Part shown: in pieces, positions 1 to 8,592 of the stretch
Layout of the letters: the number at the start of each line of letters is the position of its first letter
Position numbering within the stretch: position 1 is the stretch's first letter
Source: Pseudoxanthomonas sp.
GTDB taxonomy: Bacteria; Pseudomonadota; Gammaproteobacteria; Xanthomonadales; Xanthomonadaceae
DNA: 64,000 nt
NCBI RefSeq assembly: GCF_002863005.1
Contig: NZ_PKDG01000018.1
Location: 124,001 to 188,000 of the forward strand
Direction: 5' to 3'
Made by a program: the position numbers and the translations under genes
Notes under the pieces: model-generated
Database searches by the model: none
The model's input: only the letters and a program-made list of their open reading frames with translations
What the model was told of the DNA's origin: nothing

Positions 1-561
1 GTGCTGGCGCCGTGGGACGTGTCGCTGGCATTCCGTCCGCTGGACTTCATCCAGGTCAACGCGGCGCTCAACGAGAAGATGATCGCGCGCACGTTCGACC
101 TGCTCGATCCGCAGCCGCAGGACCGCGTGCTGGACCTGTTCTGCGGCCTCGGCAACTTCACGCTGCCGATGGCGCGCCGGGTGGGCGAAGCGGTCGGCGT
201 CGAAGGCGATGCCGGGCTGGTGGCGCGTGCGCGCGAGAATGCACAGCGCAATGGCCTGGCGAATGCGCAGTTCCATGCCGCCGACCTGACCCAGGACCAG
301 CGCGGCACGGCCTGGATGCGGCAGGGCTTCGACAAGCTGCTGCTGGACCCTCCGCGTTCCGGCGCCATCGAGGTGCTGCAGCAGCTGCCGCTGAAGCAGT
401 TCGACCGTATCGTGTACGTCAGCTGCCATCCGGGCTCGCTGGCGCGCGATGCCGGCTACCTGGTCAACGAGCAGGGTTATGCGCTGGTGTCGGCGGGTGC
501 CATGGACATGTTCCCCCACACGGCGCACGTCGAGTCGATCGCCTTGTTCGAGCGGCGCTGA
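1..561 (+). CDS. rlmD: 23S rRNA (uracil-5-)-methyltransferase RlmD, C-terminal part (5' end outside window)
   Basis: This is the C-terminal SAM-dependent methyltransferase domain of the RlmD/RumA family, which methylates U1939 of 23S rRNA. Visible motifs are the SAM-binding stretch [14 protein letters not shown], the [10 protein letters not shown] loop, and [12 protein letters not shown], whose Cys is the catalytic nucleophile in the family. Only about 186 residues are present against about 440 for the full protein, so the N-terminal TRAM/Fe-S part lies upstream of base 1. The first codon here is therefore not a start. The TGA stop shares its A with the ATG of the next gene, so the two are probably co-transcribed. 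Confidence 0.93.
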   Translation: MLAPWDVSLAFRPLDFIQVNAALNEKMIARTFDLLDPQPQDRVLDLFCGLGNFTLPMARRVGEAVGVEGDAGLVARARENAQRNGLANAQFHAADLTQDQRGTAWMRQGFDKLLLDPPRSGAIEVLQQLPLKQFDRIVYVSCHPGSLARDAGYLVNEQGYALVSAGAMDMFPHTAHVESIALFERR

Positions 562-1055
562 TGGGCACCGAGATCGAGCGCAAGTTCCTGGTCGCGAGCG
601 ATGCCTGGCGCGAGGCCGCGCATGACGTCGTGCCGATGGCGCAGGGCTATCTCAACGACAGCGGCGCGATCGAACGCGGCGAACAGAAGGCGTCGGTGCG
701 GGTGCGCATCCAGGGCAGCGGAGCCTACCTCAACCTCAAGTCGCGCGAACTCGGTCCAACCCGGCAGGAGTTCGATTACGCCATTCCGGTGGAAGATGCC
801 CGTGCGCTGCTCGCATTGTGCGTGGGCGGACGGATCGAGAAGCATCGACACCTGGTGCGGCATGCCGGACATCTCTGGGAAGTGGATGAATTCCTCGGCG
901 ACAACGCCGGCCTGGTGGTGGCGGAGATCGAGCTGGGCCACTCCGACGAGGCCTTCGAGCGGCCCGGCTGGCTGGGCGCCGAGGTCACCGACGATCCGCG
1001 CTATTACAACCTCGCGCTGGCCAGCCACCCGTATGGGCGCTGGCCGCGCGAGTGA
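561..1055 (+). CDS. CYTH domain protein (triphosphate tunnel metalloenzyme family)
   Basis: A 164-residue protein opening with [11 protein letters not shown], the ExExK signature of CYTH/triphosphate tunnel enzymes. Further charged strand motifs are SVRVRIQG, LNLKSRE and VVAEIELG, which in the family line the inside of the beta-barrel tunnel and bind triphosphate and metal. Bacterial members of this length are usually inorganic triphosphatases, sometimes annotated as adenylate cyclase class IV-like; the substrate cannot be decided from sequence. The ATG overlaps the rlmD stop by one base. Confidence 0.88.
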   Translation: MGTEIERKFLVASDAWREAAHDVVPMAQGYLNDSGAIERGEQKASVRVRIQGSGAYLNLKSRELGPTRQEFDYAIPVEDARALLALCVGGRIEKHRHLVRHAGHLWEVDEFLGDNAGLVVAEIELGHSDEAFERPGWLGAEVTDDPRYYNLALASHPYGRWPRE

Positions 1056-1122
1056 GTCCGCCGTTGCCGCATCCATCGGCGGCGCGCCCACGTACGAGCG
1101 GTGACACGCCACCGTCCCGACC

Positions 1123-1266
1123 ATGCGCCGCAAATCCGACCTGCCCAGCAAGCCCTGCCGCACGTGCGGTCGTCCCTTCACCTGGCGGCGCAAGTGGCGT
1201 GAAATCTGGGACGAAGTCGCCCACTGTTCTGAGCGCTGCCGGCGACAGCGCAAGGCGCGTGCATGA
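1123..1266 (+). CDS. DUF2256 zinc-ribbon-like mini-protein
   Basis: A 47-residue ORF reading MRRKSDLPSKPCRTCGRPF and continuing with a Trp/Arg-rich stretch, then CSERCRRQRK. The two Cys pairs (CxxC near residue 12, CxxxC near residue 35) and the PCxxCGRPFTWRRKW core match the DUF2256 family, whose members are small and often sit beside cryptochrome/photolyase genes. The stop overlaps the start of the photolyase gene in an ATGA arrangement (1263-1266), implying translational coupling. Function is unknown; metal binding is inferred from the cysteines. Confidence 0.85.
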   Translation: MRRKSDLPSKPCRTCGRPFTWRRKWREIWDEVAHCSERCRRQRKARA

Positions 1267-2822
1267 TGCCGCCCGGGCAGGACACGTCGCCGGCCCATAC
1301 GCTGAGGCTGGTGCTCGGCGACCAGTTGGATCCGCAGCATCCCTGGTTTTCCCGCCTCGATCCGGGCGTGGTCCATGTGCTGATGGAGATCCGGCAGGAA
1401 ACCGACTACGTGCTGCATCACGCGCAGAAGATCCTCGCGATCTTCGCCGCTATGCGCGCATTCGCCGCGCGCCTGCGCGCCGCTGGCCACCGCGTGCACT
1501 ACGTGGCGATCGACGATCCCGGCAATCACCAGCACCTGACCCGCAACCTGGATGCGCTGCTCGCGCGCCATGGTGCCAGCACCTTCGCCTATCAGCCTGC
1601 GGACGAGTGGCGTCTCGATGCCCAGCTCCTGGCGTGGACGGCGTCGCTCGATCTGGCCGTCGAACGCGCACCCGATGTCCACTTCCTGGCCGCCCGCGAC
1701 CAGGCCGCCCGGCAGTTCGGAGCGCGACGGCAGTGGCGCATGGAGACCTTCTATCGCGCCATGCGGCGACAGCATCACGTGCTGCTGGAGCCCGACGGCA
1801 CACCTGCCGGAGGACGCTGGAATTTCGACCACGACAACCGCGCGGCCTGGCCGGGCACGCCTGCCGAACCCGCGGACTGGCGCCGGCCGCACGACCATCG
1901 CGGGCTGTGGGCGACCATCGAGGCGGCCGGCATCGCCAGCTTCGGCGAACCGCAGGCCCATGCGTTGAGGTGGCCCCTCGGTCGCGACGAGGCGCTGGCC
2001 GACCTGGAGGCATTCGTCGTCCACGCGCTGCCGTGGTTCGGCCAGTACCAGGATGCCATGAGCACGCGAGCGCCGCGGCTGTTCCATTCGCTGCTGTCCT
2101 TTGCGCTGAATACCAAGATGCTGCGGCCGGCCGAGGTGATCGCGCGTGCGGAAGAGGCCTGGCGCGAGGGGCACGCACCGCTGGCGTCCGTCGAGGGCTT
2201 CATCCGCCAGATCCTGGGATGGCGCGAGTACGTGCGCGGCGTCTACTGGGCCAAGATGCCGGACTATGCGGCACTGAACCACTTCGGCCATGACACGCCA
2301 CTGCCGGACTGGTTCTGGACCGGGCGCGTGCGCATGCGATGCCTGGCCGAGGCTGTGGGCCAGTCGCTGTCGCAGGCGCATGCGCACCATATCCAGCGAT
2401 TGATGGTGATCGGCAATTTCTCGCTGCTGGCAGGGCTGGACCCGCAGGCGTTGCACCGCTGGTACCTGGGCGTCTACATCGATGCCTTCGAATGGGTGGA
2501 GCTGCCCAATACGCTGGGCATGAGCCAGTTCGGCGATGGCGGCCTGCTGGCCAGCAAGCCGTACGTCAGCGGCAGCGCGTACCTGGATCGCATGAGCGAC
2601 TATTGCCGGGGTTGCCCGTACGACCGCCGGCAGCGTACCGGCGCACGTGCCTGTCCGTTCAATGCGCTGTACTGGGATTTCCTGGAGCGCAACCGCGCCT
2701 CGCTGGAACGCAACCCGCGCATGGCGTTGCCCTATCGCCAGTGGGCGCGGATGGACACGGTGACCCGTGAAGCACTGTCTGCGCACGCACGCCACGTGCG
2801 CGGCGCGCTGGCATCGCTCTGA
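1263..2822 (+). CDS. Fe-S cluster photolyase/cryptochrome-like protein (FeS-BCP, PhrB-type)
   Basis: A 519-residue protein of the deoxyribodipyrimidine-photolyase-related (FeS-BCP) family. It begins with the LRLVLGDQLDPQHPWF photolyase-type N-terminus. The C-terminal half has a Cys in RMRCLAEAV, a YCRGCPYD pair and a Cys in ACPFNALYW; these four fit the ligands of the 4Fe-4S cluster that defines the family. The FAD-binding helical region includes VEGFIRQILGWREYVRG. Characterised relatives repair (6-4) photoproducts using light. Two ATGs stand in tandem at 1263 and 1266; the first is taken. The gene is coupled to the DUF2256 mini-gene. Confidence 0.9.
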   Translation: MMPPGQDTSPAHTLRLVLGDQLDPQHPWFSRLDPGVVHVLMEIRQETDYVLHHAQKILAIFAAMRAFAARLRAAGHRVHYVAIDDPGNHQHLTRNLDALLARHGASTFAYQPADEWRLDAQLLAWTASLDLAVERAPDVHFLAARDQAARQFGARRQWRMETFYRAMRRQHHVLLEPDGTPAGGRWNFDHDNRAAWPGTPAEPADWRRPHDHRGLWATIEAAGIASFGEPQAHALRWPLGRDEALADLEAFVVHALPWFGQYQDAMSTRAPRLFHSLLSFALNTKMLRPAEVIARAEEAWREGHAPLASVEGFIRQILGWREYVRGVYWAKMPDYAALNHFGHDTPLPDWFWTGRVRMRCLAEAVGQSLSQAHAHHIQRLMVIGNFSLLAGLDPQALHRWYLGVYIDAFEWVELPNTLGMSQFGDGGLLASKPYVSGSAYLDRMSDYCRGCPYDRRQRTGARACPFNALYWDFLERNRASLERNPRMALPYRQWARMDTVTREALSAHARHVRGALASL

Positions 2823-2927
2823 GGCGATGCGGCCGCCGTGTGAACGGCGCGGTCTGACGGCTGCACGGGCATCTGCGACAATGCAGGCCCCGCGCCCCCG
2901 GGCGCCGCCCATGAGGCTTCCACCGCA

Positions 2928-3935
2928 ATGCTCGTCATCGGCATCGCCGGCACCGAACTCACCGCGCAGGAGCGCGACTGGCTGCAGCACGACGCCGTCG
3001 CCGGCGTCATCCTGTTCACCCGCAACTTCGCCTCGCGCGCACAGGTGGCGGAACTGTCGCAGGCCATCCGCGCCGCCGCGCCGCGTCCGCAACTGGTCTG
3101 CGTGGACCAGGAAGGCGGCCGCGTGCAGCGCTTCCGCGAGGGTTACAGCGACCTGCCCGCGCTGGAAGGCTTCGGCAAGCTCTACGCGCAGGATCCGTCG
3201 CTCGCCCTGCAGCGGGCGGAGGAACACGCCTGGCTGATGGCCAGCGAGATCATCGCCAGCGGCGTCGACCTGAGCTTCGCGCCGGTCGTGGACCTGGCGC
3301 GCGGCAATCGCGCCATCGGCAACCGCGCGTTCGATGCCGATCCGCAGGTCGTGGCCGAGTTCACCCGCGCCTACGTGCGCGGCATGCACAGCGCCGGCAT
3401 GGCCGCCACGCTGAAGCATTTCCCGGGCCATGGCACGGTGCTGGAAGACACCCACTTCGACGATGCCGTCGATCCGCGCCCGCTGGACGTGCTGCGGGCC
3501 GAGGACCTCGTGCCCTTCGTCGCCGGCATCGAGGCCAAGGCTGATGCGGTGATGATGGGGCACGTGAAGTATCCCGCCGTCGCCCCGGAGCCGGCCGGCT
3601 ATTCGCCGTTCTGGATCCAGCAGGTGCTGCGCGAAGAGATGGGTTTCCGGGGCGTGGTGTTCTCCGACGACATCGGCATGGCCGCGGCGTTCTCCGCCGG
3701 CGGCGTGAAGCAGCGCATCCACGACCACCTGGACGCGGGATGCGACGTGGTGCTGGTCTGCTCGCCGAAGCTGGTCGACGAATCGCTGAAGGCGGTGGAA
3801 GGCCGCGCGCTGAACACCGCCGCCGTCCTCGGCGTGCTGGGGCGCGGTGCGCTGGGATGGGACGGGCTGATCGCGGATGACCGCTACGGCCAGACGCAAT
3901 CGCGCGTCATCGACAGTCTGAAGGGAGTGGCTTGA
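2928..3935 (+). CDS. nagZ: Beta-N-acetylhexosaminidase NagZ
   Basis: A 335-residue cytoplasmic glycoside hydrolase family 3 enzyme that removes GlcNAc from anhydro-muropeptides in peptidoglycan recycling. Motifs seen are VCVDQEGGRVQRF, the substrate and catalytic loop KHFPGHG, and VVFSDDIGMAA carrying the nucleophilic Asp. Length is normal for the family. The stop overlaps the ATG of hpt by one base, and MTIP follows three bases after hpt, making a three-gene operon. A GACAAT hexamer at about 2877-2882 could be its -10 element, but no convincing -35 is seen. Confidence 0.95.
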   Translation: MLVIGIAGTELTAQERDWLQHDAVAGVILFTRNFASRAQVAELSQAIRAAAPRPQLVCVDQEGGRVQRFREGYSDLPALEGFGKLYAQDPSLALQRAEEHAWLMASEIIASGVDLSFAPVVDLARGNRAIGNRAFDADPQVVAEFTRAYVRGMHSAGMAATLKHFPGHGTVLEDTHFDDAVDPRPLDVLRAEDLVPFVAGIEAKADAVMMGHVKYPAVAPEPAGYSPFWIQQVLREEMGFRGVVFSDDIGMAAAFSAGGVKQRIHDHLDAGCDVVLVCSPKLVDESLKAVEGRALNTAAVLGVLGRGALGWDGLIADDRYGQTQSRVIDSLKGVA

Positions 3936-4504
3936 TGGAAACGCTGGGCAATCCGCGGCCGAAGCTGGTCGACGCGCTGGCCAACGCCGACCTGTTGGTC
4001 GACCGCGCGACGATCGACCGCGCCATCGCGCAGATGGCCGCGCCGATCGCGCGCGACTACGCCGGCGAAGTGCCGGTCTACCTGACCATCATGCATGGTG
4101 CGCTGCCGTTCGCCGGCCAGCTGTCGCTGGAACTGGGTGCGTTGGGGCTGGACCTGGAATTCGATTACCTGCATGCCACCCGCTACCGCGGCGAGACCAC
4201 CGGTGGCGAACTGGTGTGGAAGCACCGCCCGGCGACGGCGCTGTATGGCCGCCGCGTGCTGCTGGTCGACGACATCCTCGACGAGGGCCACACGCTGCTT
4301 GCCGTGAAGCAGTGGTGCCTGGAGCAGGGCGCCACCGACGTGCGCATCGCCGCGCTGACCACCAAGCAGCACGACCGCTGCGTGGCGGGCATCTGCGCGG
4401 ACTACGTGGGCCTGGAGGTGGCGGACCGGTATGTGTTCGGGTTCGGCATGGACTACCACGAGCAGGGCCGCAACCTGCCGGGCATCTACGCGTTGAAGGA
4501 CTGA
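3935..4504 (+). CDS. hpt: Hypoxanthine-guanine phosphoribosyltransferase
   Basis: A purine-salvage phosphoribosyltransferase of 189 residues. The PRPP-binding signature VLLVDDILDEGHTL is intact, as is the N-terminal YLTIMHGALPFAGQL loop, and the protein ends in GIYALKD. ATG 3935 is preferred over the TTG at 3932 because it overlaps the nagZ TGA in a TGATG arrangement. It probably converts hypoxanthine or guanine to the nucleotides. Hypoxanthine is what the downstream phosphorylase would release from methylthioinosine, so the two enzymes form a short salvage path. Confidence 0.92.
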   Translation: METLGNPRPKLVDALANADLLVDRATIDRAIAQMAAPIARDYAGEVPVYLTIMHGALPFAGQLSLELGALGLDLEFDYLHATRYRGETTGGELVWKHRPATALYGRRVLLVDDILDEGHTLLAVKQWCLEQGATDVRIAALTTKQHDRCVAGICADYVGLEVADRYVFGFGMDYHEQGRNLPGIYALKD

Positions 4505-4507
4505 GCC

Positions 4508-5254
4508 ATGGGCGACATCGCGCTCGCCGTCATCGGCGGTACCGGCGTCTACAAGCTGGCGGACCTGCAGGACGTGCAGGCCCATGACCTCGACACGCGC
4601 TTCGGCGCGCCGTCCGGTCCGGTCCGTGTCGGGCTGCTGGACGGCCAGCGTGTGGCCTTCCTCGCGCGCCATGGCGAGGGTCATTCGGTGCCGCCGCACA
4701 AGATCAACTACCGCGCGAACCTGCAGGCGCTGAAGGACCTCGGCGCGACGCGCGTGCTGGCGTTGAACACCGTGGGCGGCATCACCGATGCCTGCGGTCC
4801 GCGCGTGCTGGCATGCCCGGACCAGCTGATCGACTACACCTGGGGTCGTGTCTCGACCGTTTGCGAGGAGCCCGGGACGGACGTGCTGCATGTGGACTTC
4901 GGTGATCCATACACGCATTTACTTCGTCAGCAGATCCTGGCGGCCGCGCATGAGGCGGGTGTCGCCCTGGTCGATGGCGGTTGCTACGGCGCTACCCAGG
5001 GGCCGCGCCTGGAGACGCGTGCGGAGATCCGTCGGATGCGTCGCGACGGATGCGACCTGGTCGGCATGACGGGCATGCCGGAAGCAGGCCTGGCACGGGA
5101 AATGGGCCTGGAATACGCCTGCCTCGCGATCGTCGCGAACTGGGCCGCCGGCTGCGGCACCGATGAAGAGATCACGATGGAGGAGGTGCTGGCGAACGTC
5201 GCCGCCGCCTCTGCCGGCATCCCCGCCTTGGTGGCCGCGTTGGCGCGAGGGTGA
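4508..5254 (+). CDS. S-methyl-5'-thioinosine phosphorylase (MTAP/PNP family)
   Basis: A 248-residue nucleoside phosphorylase. Visible are AVIGGTGVYKL, the phosphate-site motif LARHGEGHSVPPHKINYRAN, the ATQGPRLETRAEI loop and the base-pocket stretch VGMTGMPEAGLAREMG. In methylthioadenosine phosphorylases the base pocket normally reads as an adenine-type motif; the variant seen here, together with the position next to nagZ as in Pseudomonas aeruginosa, points to the methylthioinosine-specific branch. It lies three bases after hpt. True substrate preference needs assay; an MTA phosphorylase activity is the alternative. Confidence 0.82.
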   Translation: MGDIALAVIGGTGVYKLADLQDVQAHDLDTRFGAPSGPVRVGLLDGQRVAFLARHGEGHSVPPHKINYRANLQALKDLGATRVLALNTVGGITDACGPRVLACPDQLIDYTWGRVSTVCEEPGTDVLHVDFGDPYTHLLRQQILAAAHEAGVALVDGGCYGATQGPRLETRAEIRRMRRDGCDLVGMTGMPEAGLAREMGLEYACLAIVANWAAGCGTDEEITMEEVLANVAAASAGIPALVAALARG

Positions 5255-5283
5255 TTGTCAACGCGCGCCGGGCTTTGCATACT
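5255..5283 (+). promoter_or_regulatory. Candidate sigma70 promoter of the cold-shock gene
   Basis: A TTGTCA hexamer at 5255-5260 and CATACT at 5278-5283 are separated by exactly 17 bases, immediately after the upstream operon's stop codon. Transcription would start near 5290 and give a 5' UTR of about 55 bases, the sort of leader common for cold-shock mRNAs. Confidence 0.55.
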
Positions 5284-5344
5284 CGGCGGGTGTGACGTCA
5301 TGCCACACATTCCACCCGCATCCAGAAAAGGAAATACAAGCGCT

Positions 5345-5551
5345 ATGCCGTACGGTACCGTGAAATGGTTCAACGATGCCAAGGGCTTCGGATTCATCGC
5401 GCCAGAAGATGGCAGCGCCGATGTCTTTGCGCACCACACCGCCATCAACAGCAAGGGCTTCCGCAGCCTGCAGGAAGGCCAGCGCGTCAGTTACGAGCTG
5501 ACCCAGGGCCCGAAGGGCGCACAGGCATCCAACATCACGCCGGCAGCCTGA
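5345..5551 (+). CDS. Cold-shock domain protein (CspA family)
   Basis: A 68-residue single cold-shock domain protein. RNP1 appears as KGFGFI and RNP2 as DVFAHHTAI; the opening [15 protein letters not shown] is diagnostic. It would bind single-stranded RNA/DNA as an RNA chaperone. ATG 5345 is chosen because it starts the conserved MPYGTVKWF; longer in-frame starts add unrelated residues. The gene is monocistronic, with its own promoter candidate upstream and a strong terminator 20 bases downstream. Confidence 0.96.
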   Translation: MPYGTVKWFNDAKGFGFIAPEDGSADVFAHHTAINSKGFRSLQEGQRVSYELTQGPKGAQASNITPAA

Positions 5552-5570
5552 TCCAAGACGATTTTCTTGA

Positions 5571-5593
5571 ACCCCGCTCCGGCGGGGTTTTTT
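5571..5593 (+). terminator. Rho-independent terminator of the cold-shock gene
   Basis: A perfect 7-bp stem, ACCCCGC (5571-5577) with GCGGGGT (5582-5588), a four-base loop TCCG, and a run of six T (5588-5593). Confidence 0.92.
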
Positions 5594-5650
5594 AACGCCT
5601 GTCGTTTCCGCTGCACCGGTTCGCCGCACGACCAAGGGACGCTCCGCGCC

Positions 5651-6886
5651 ATGGATGCACAGCACATCGCGATCATCGGCTACGGCACTGCGGGCCAGGC
5701 CGCAGCGGTGCTGCTGTCGCGTGACGGACACCGGGTGGAGGTGTTCGAGCGAGCACCGGAACTGGGGCCGGTCGGCGCCGGTTTCCTGCTGCAGCCCACC
5801 GGACTGCAGGTGCTGTGGGAACTGGGGTTGCTGCAGGACGTGATGGCGCACGGCCGACGAGTGAACCGCCTGTACGGTGAGACGCCCTGCGGTCGTGCGG
5901 TGATGGACATGCGCTACGCCGGGCTGGATGCCCGGCTGTTCGGCCTGGGCATGCAACGTGGCGCGTTGTTCTCGCTACTGTCGGAGGCCTGGGCGGCGCA
6001 CGGTGAGGTGCATCGGGGCCACGCCATCGAAACGGTCGGTGACGATACACGCCGCATCCGCGACCAGCACGGCCGCTGGCATGGTCCGTTCGATCTGGTG
6101 ATCGCGGCGGACGGATCGGCGTCGAAGCTGCGCGGCGCCACCGGTGCGGTGAAGCGCGAAGCGGTCTACCCCTGGGGCGCACTGTGGCGGCTGGTGCCGC
6201 AAGGCGACTGGGCCTGGGGCGATGAGCTTCGGCAGCGTTACGTGGCGGCACGCAAGATGATCGGCCTGCTGCCGGTAGGCACGCGGCCCGGTGACGACAC
6301 GCCGCGGCTGAGCTTCTTCTGGAGCCTGCCCATCGCCGATTTCGATGACTGGCGCACGCGTGGACTGCCCGCCTGGCGCGACGAGATCGCTCAGCTGTGG
6401 CCCGAGGCGGACGCGCGCCTCGCCGACACCCTCGATCCCGACCAGTTGGCGCGCGCCAGCTATCGCGACATCACCCTGGGCCGGTGGCACCGCGACCGGC
6501 TCGTCGTCGTGGGCGATGCGGCCCACGGGATGAGTCCGCAGCTCGGGCAGGGCGTCAACATGGCCTTGATGGATGCGATGGCGTTGCGCGACGCGCTGCG
6601 CACGCACACCGGTGTTCCCGCCGCGCTGCACGCCTACCAGCGGCAGCGGCAGGCGCATGTCGGGGTCTATCAGTTCTGGAGCCGCTGGCTGACCCCGATC
6701 TTCCAGTCCGACCGCGACTGGGTGGCGCACGCGCGTGACGTCGCCTTCCTGCCGGCCGGTCGACTGCCTGGCGGGCGGGGACACATGCTGCGGGTGTTGA
6801 GCGGCACGCAGCACGGATTCTTCGGCACGTTGAAGCTGAAGGCGGACTTCCTGCGCGCACTCGGCGACGTGGCACCATCGGCCTAG
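5651..6886 (+). CDS. FAD-dependent monooxygenase (aromatic hydroxylase type)
   Basis: A 411-residue flavoprotein of the PHBH/UbiH-like superfamily. The N-terminus IAIIGYGTAGQAAAVLL is a dinucleotide-binding GxGxxG fold followed by VEVFERA. The second FAD motif is VVVGDAAHGMSPQLGQGVNMALMDA. No transmembrane segment is evident, so it is probably cytoplasmic. ATG 5651 is selected because it places the Rossmann motif near the N-terminus; the in-frame extension upstream runs through the cold-shock terminator. The substrate is not predictable: neighbours give no pathway, and salicylate- or urate-type hydroxylases share this architecture. Confidence 0.85.
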   Translation: MDAQHIAIIGYGTAGQAAAVLLSRDGHRVEVFERAPELGPVGAGFLLQPTGLQVLWELGLLQDVMAHGRRVNRLYGETPCGRAVMDMRYAGLDARLFGLGMQRGALFSLLSEAWAAHGEVHRGHAIETVGDDTRRIRDQHGRWHGPFDLVIAADGSASKLRGATGAVKREAVYPWGALWRLVPQGDWAWGDELRQRYVAARKMIGLLPVGTRPGDDTPRLSFFWSLPIADFDDWRTRGLPAWRDEIAQLWPEADARLADTLDPDQLARASYRDITLGRWHRDRLVVVGDAAHGMSPQLGQGVNMALMDAMALRDALRTHTGVPAALHAYQRQRQAHVGVYQFWSRWLTPIFQSDRDWVAHARDVAFLPAGRLPGGRGHMLRVLSGTQHGFFGTLKLKADFLRALGDVAPSA

Positions 6887-6966
6887 GCAGGACGGCGGCG
6901 ACCCGCCTGCCGGCCGCGCCACGCGGTGATTTGCGCGAGAATCGGACGCGTCAGCAGGAGCCGGTG

Positions 6967-8592
6967 ATGGACGAGTCCCCCTTCGAAACGCATCGTGTCG
7001 AAAACCAGCCGCCGCCGTTCGAGCCGCGCGACCTGTGGAAGGACGACGGGGTGCTGCGTGAGGCCGTGGTAGGCGAAGGAGGCGGGGCGTTCGCTGCGCG
7101 GCTTGCCGGCTACGGCGCACTCGCGGGCGACGAGCTGTATCGGCTCGGGTTCGACGCGAACCGCGACCGGCCGCGCCTGCGCACGCATGACCGTTCGGGC
7201 CGTCGCATCGACCTGGTCGAGTTCCATCCCGCCTATCACCGGTTGATGGACGTGGCGAAGACGCACGGTGTCGCCGGGCTGTCGTGGCACGCGCCGGCGC
7301 CCGGCGCGCATGTCGCGCGCGCTGCACTCAGCTATCTGCACCATCAGGCGGAGGCGGGCACCAGCTGTCCCCTGACGATGACCCACGCCGCCGTGCCCGT
7401 GCTGGCGCGCGAAAGCCGCCTTAGCGAATGGGCAACGAAGGCCGCCGCACCCCATTACGACCCGCGCGATGTGCCCATCGTCGACAAGGCCGGCATCACC
7501 CTCGGCATGGGAATGACGGAGAAGCAGGGCGGCTCGGACGTGCGCACGAACGCCACCGTCGCCACCCCGCAGCGGGACGACACGTATGCGCTGGTAGGCC
7601 ACAAGTGGTTCTTCTCGGCTCCGATGTCCGACGGTTTCCTGGTGCTTGCGCAGGCGCCGGGGGGCTTGACCTGTTTCCTGATGCCTCGCCGCCGCGACGA
7701 CGGCAGCAAGAACGGCTTCAGGCTGATGCGCCTGAAGGACAAGCTGGGCGACTGGGCCAACGCGTCCAGCGAGGTGGAATTCACGGGTGCGCGAGCGTGG
7801 CGTGTGGGCGAGGAGGGGCGAGGTGTCGCCACGATCATCGAGATGGTGATGCTGACGCGCCTGGATTGCATGGTGGGGTCGGCCGCGGAAATGCGCATGG
7901 CGCTGGCGCAAGCCCTGCACCATGCGCGCCATCGCGTCGCATTCGGCCGGCCGCTGGTCGACCATGCCGTGATGAGCAACGTGTTGGCCGACCTCGCGCT
8001 GGAATCCGAGGCTGCCACGGCATTCTCGCTGCGCGTCGCCCGTGCGGTGGATGCCGCTGCGCGCGACGCGCACGAAGCGGCCTTTGCGCGCCTCGCTACC
8101 GCGGTGGGCAAGTACTGGGTATGCAAACGCGCGCCCGGCGTAGTCAACGAGGCGCAGGAGTGCCTGGGCGGTGCAGGGTACGTGGAGGAGTCGATGCTGC
8201 CGCGGCTATACCGACAGGCGCCGCTCAACTCGATCTGGGAGGGTAGCGGCAACATCCAGTGCCTGGACGTGTTGCGTGCCTTGGCACGTGATGCCGGCGT
8301 GTCCGATGCGGTCACCCGCGAACTGGCGTCCGCCGGCGGCATCGACCCGGCCTACGACGTCTTCGTCGAGCGACTGCGCACCGGTCTGGCGTCCATGCAG
8401 GAGGCCGGCGCACGGATGCTCGTCGAGCGGCTGGCGCTCGCGCTGCAGGCCGCCGTGCTGCTGCGGACCGGCAGCCCTGCGGCACCGCTGTTCGTCCGCA
8501 GCCGCCTCGGTGGCGAGCATGGCGCGGTATTCGGCACGCTGCCCGCCGACGTCGATGCGGCCGCACTCCTCGCACGGGCATTGCCGGCATGA
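6967..8592 (+). CDS. aidB: Acyl-CoA dehydrogenase family protein AidB
   Basis: A 541-residue AidB-type flavoprotein. It has the family N-terminus NQPPPFEPRDLW, the flavin/substrate region GMGMTEKQGGSDVR, HKWFFSAPMSDGF, and QECLGGAGYVEESMLPRLYRQAPLNSIWEGSGN. In E. coli AidB belongs to the adaptive response to alkylation damage and binds DNA through its C-terminal domain; the same role is inferred. ATG 6967 follows a CAGGAG ribosome-binding site at 6955-6960. The stop overlaps the next start in an ATGA arrangement, an unexpected pairing with a cell-wall enzyme. Confidence 0.93.
   Translation: MDESPFETHRVENQPPPFEPRDLWKDDGVLREAVVGEGGGAFAARLAGYGALAGDELYRLGFDANRDRPRLRTHDRSGRRIDLVEFHPAYHRLMDVAKTHGVAGLSWHAPAPGAHVARAALSYLHHQAEAGTSCPLTMTHAAVPVLARESRLSEWATKAAAPHYDPRDVPIVDKAGITLGMGMTEKQGGSDVRTNATVATPQRDDTYALVGHKWFFSAPMSDGFLVLAQAPGGLTCFLMPRRRDDGSKNGFRLMRLKDKLGDWANASSEVEFTGARAWRVGEEGRGVATIIEMVMLTRLDCMVGSAAEMRMALAQALHHARHRVAFGRPLVDHAVMSNVLADLALESEAATAFSLRVARAVDAAARDAHEAAFARLATAVGKYWVCKRAPGVVNEAQECLGGAGYVEESMLPRLYRQAPLNSIWEGSGNIQCLDVLRALARDAGVSDAVTRELASAGGIDPAYDVFVERLRTGLASMQEAGARMLVERLALALQAAVLLRTGSPAAPLFVRSRLGGEHGAVFGTLPADVDAAALLARALPA

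Noticed and set aside
477-3899. Minus-strand open frame of 1140 codons
   Set aside because: It runs antisense through rlmD, the CYTH gene, the photolyase and nagZ, all with clear family motifs. It is an artefact of GC-rich antisense frames.
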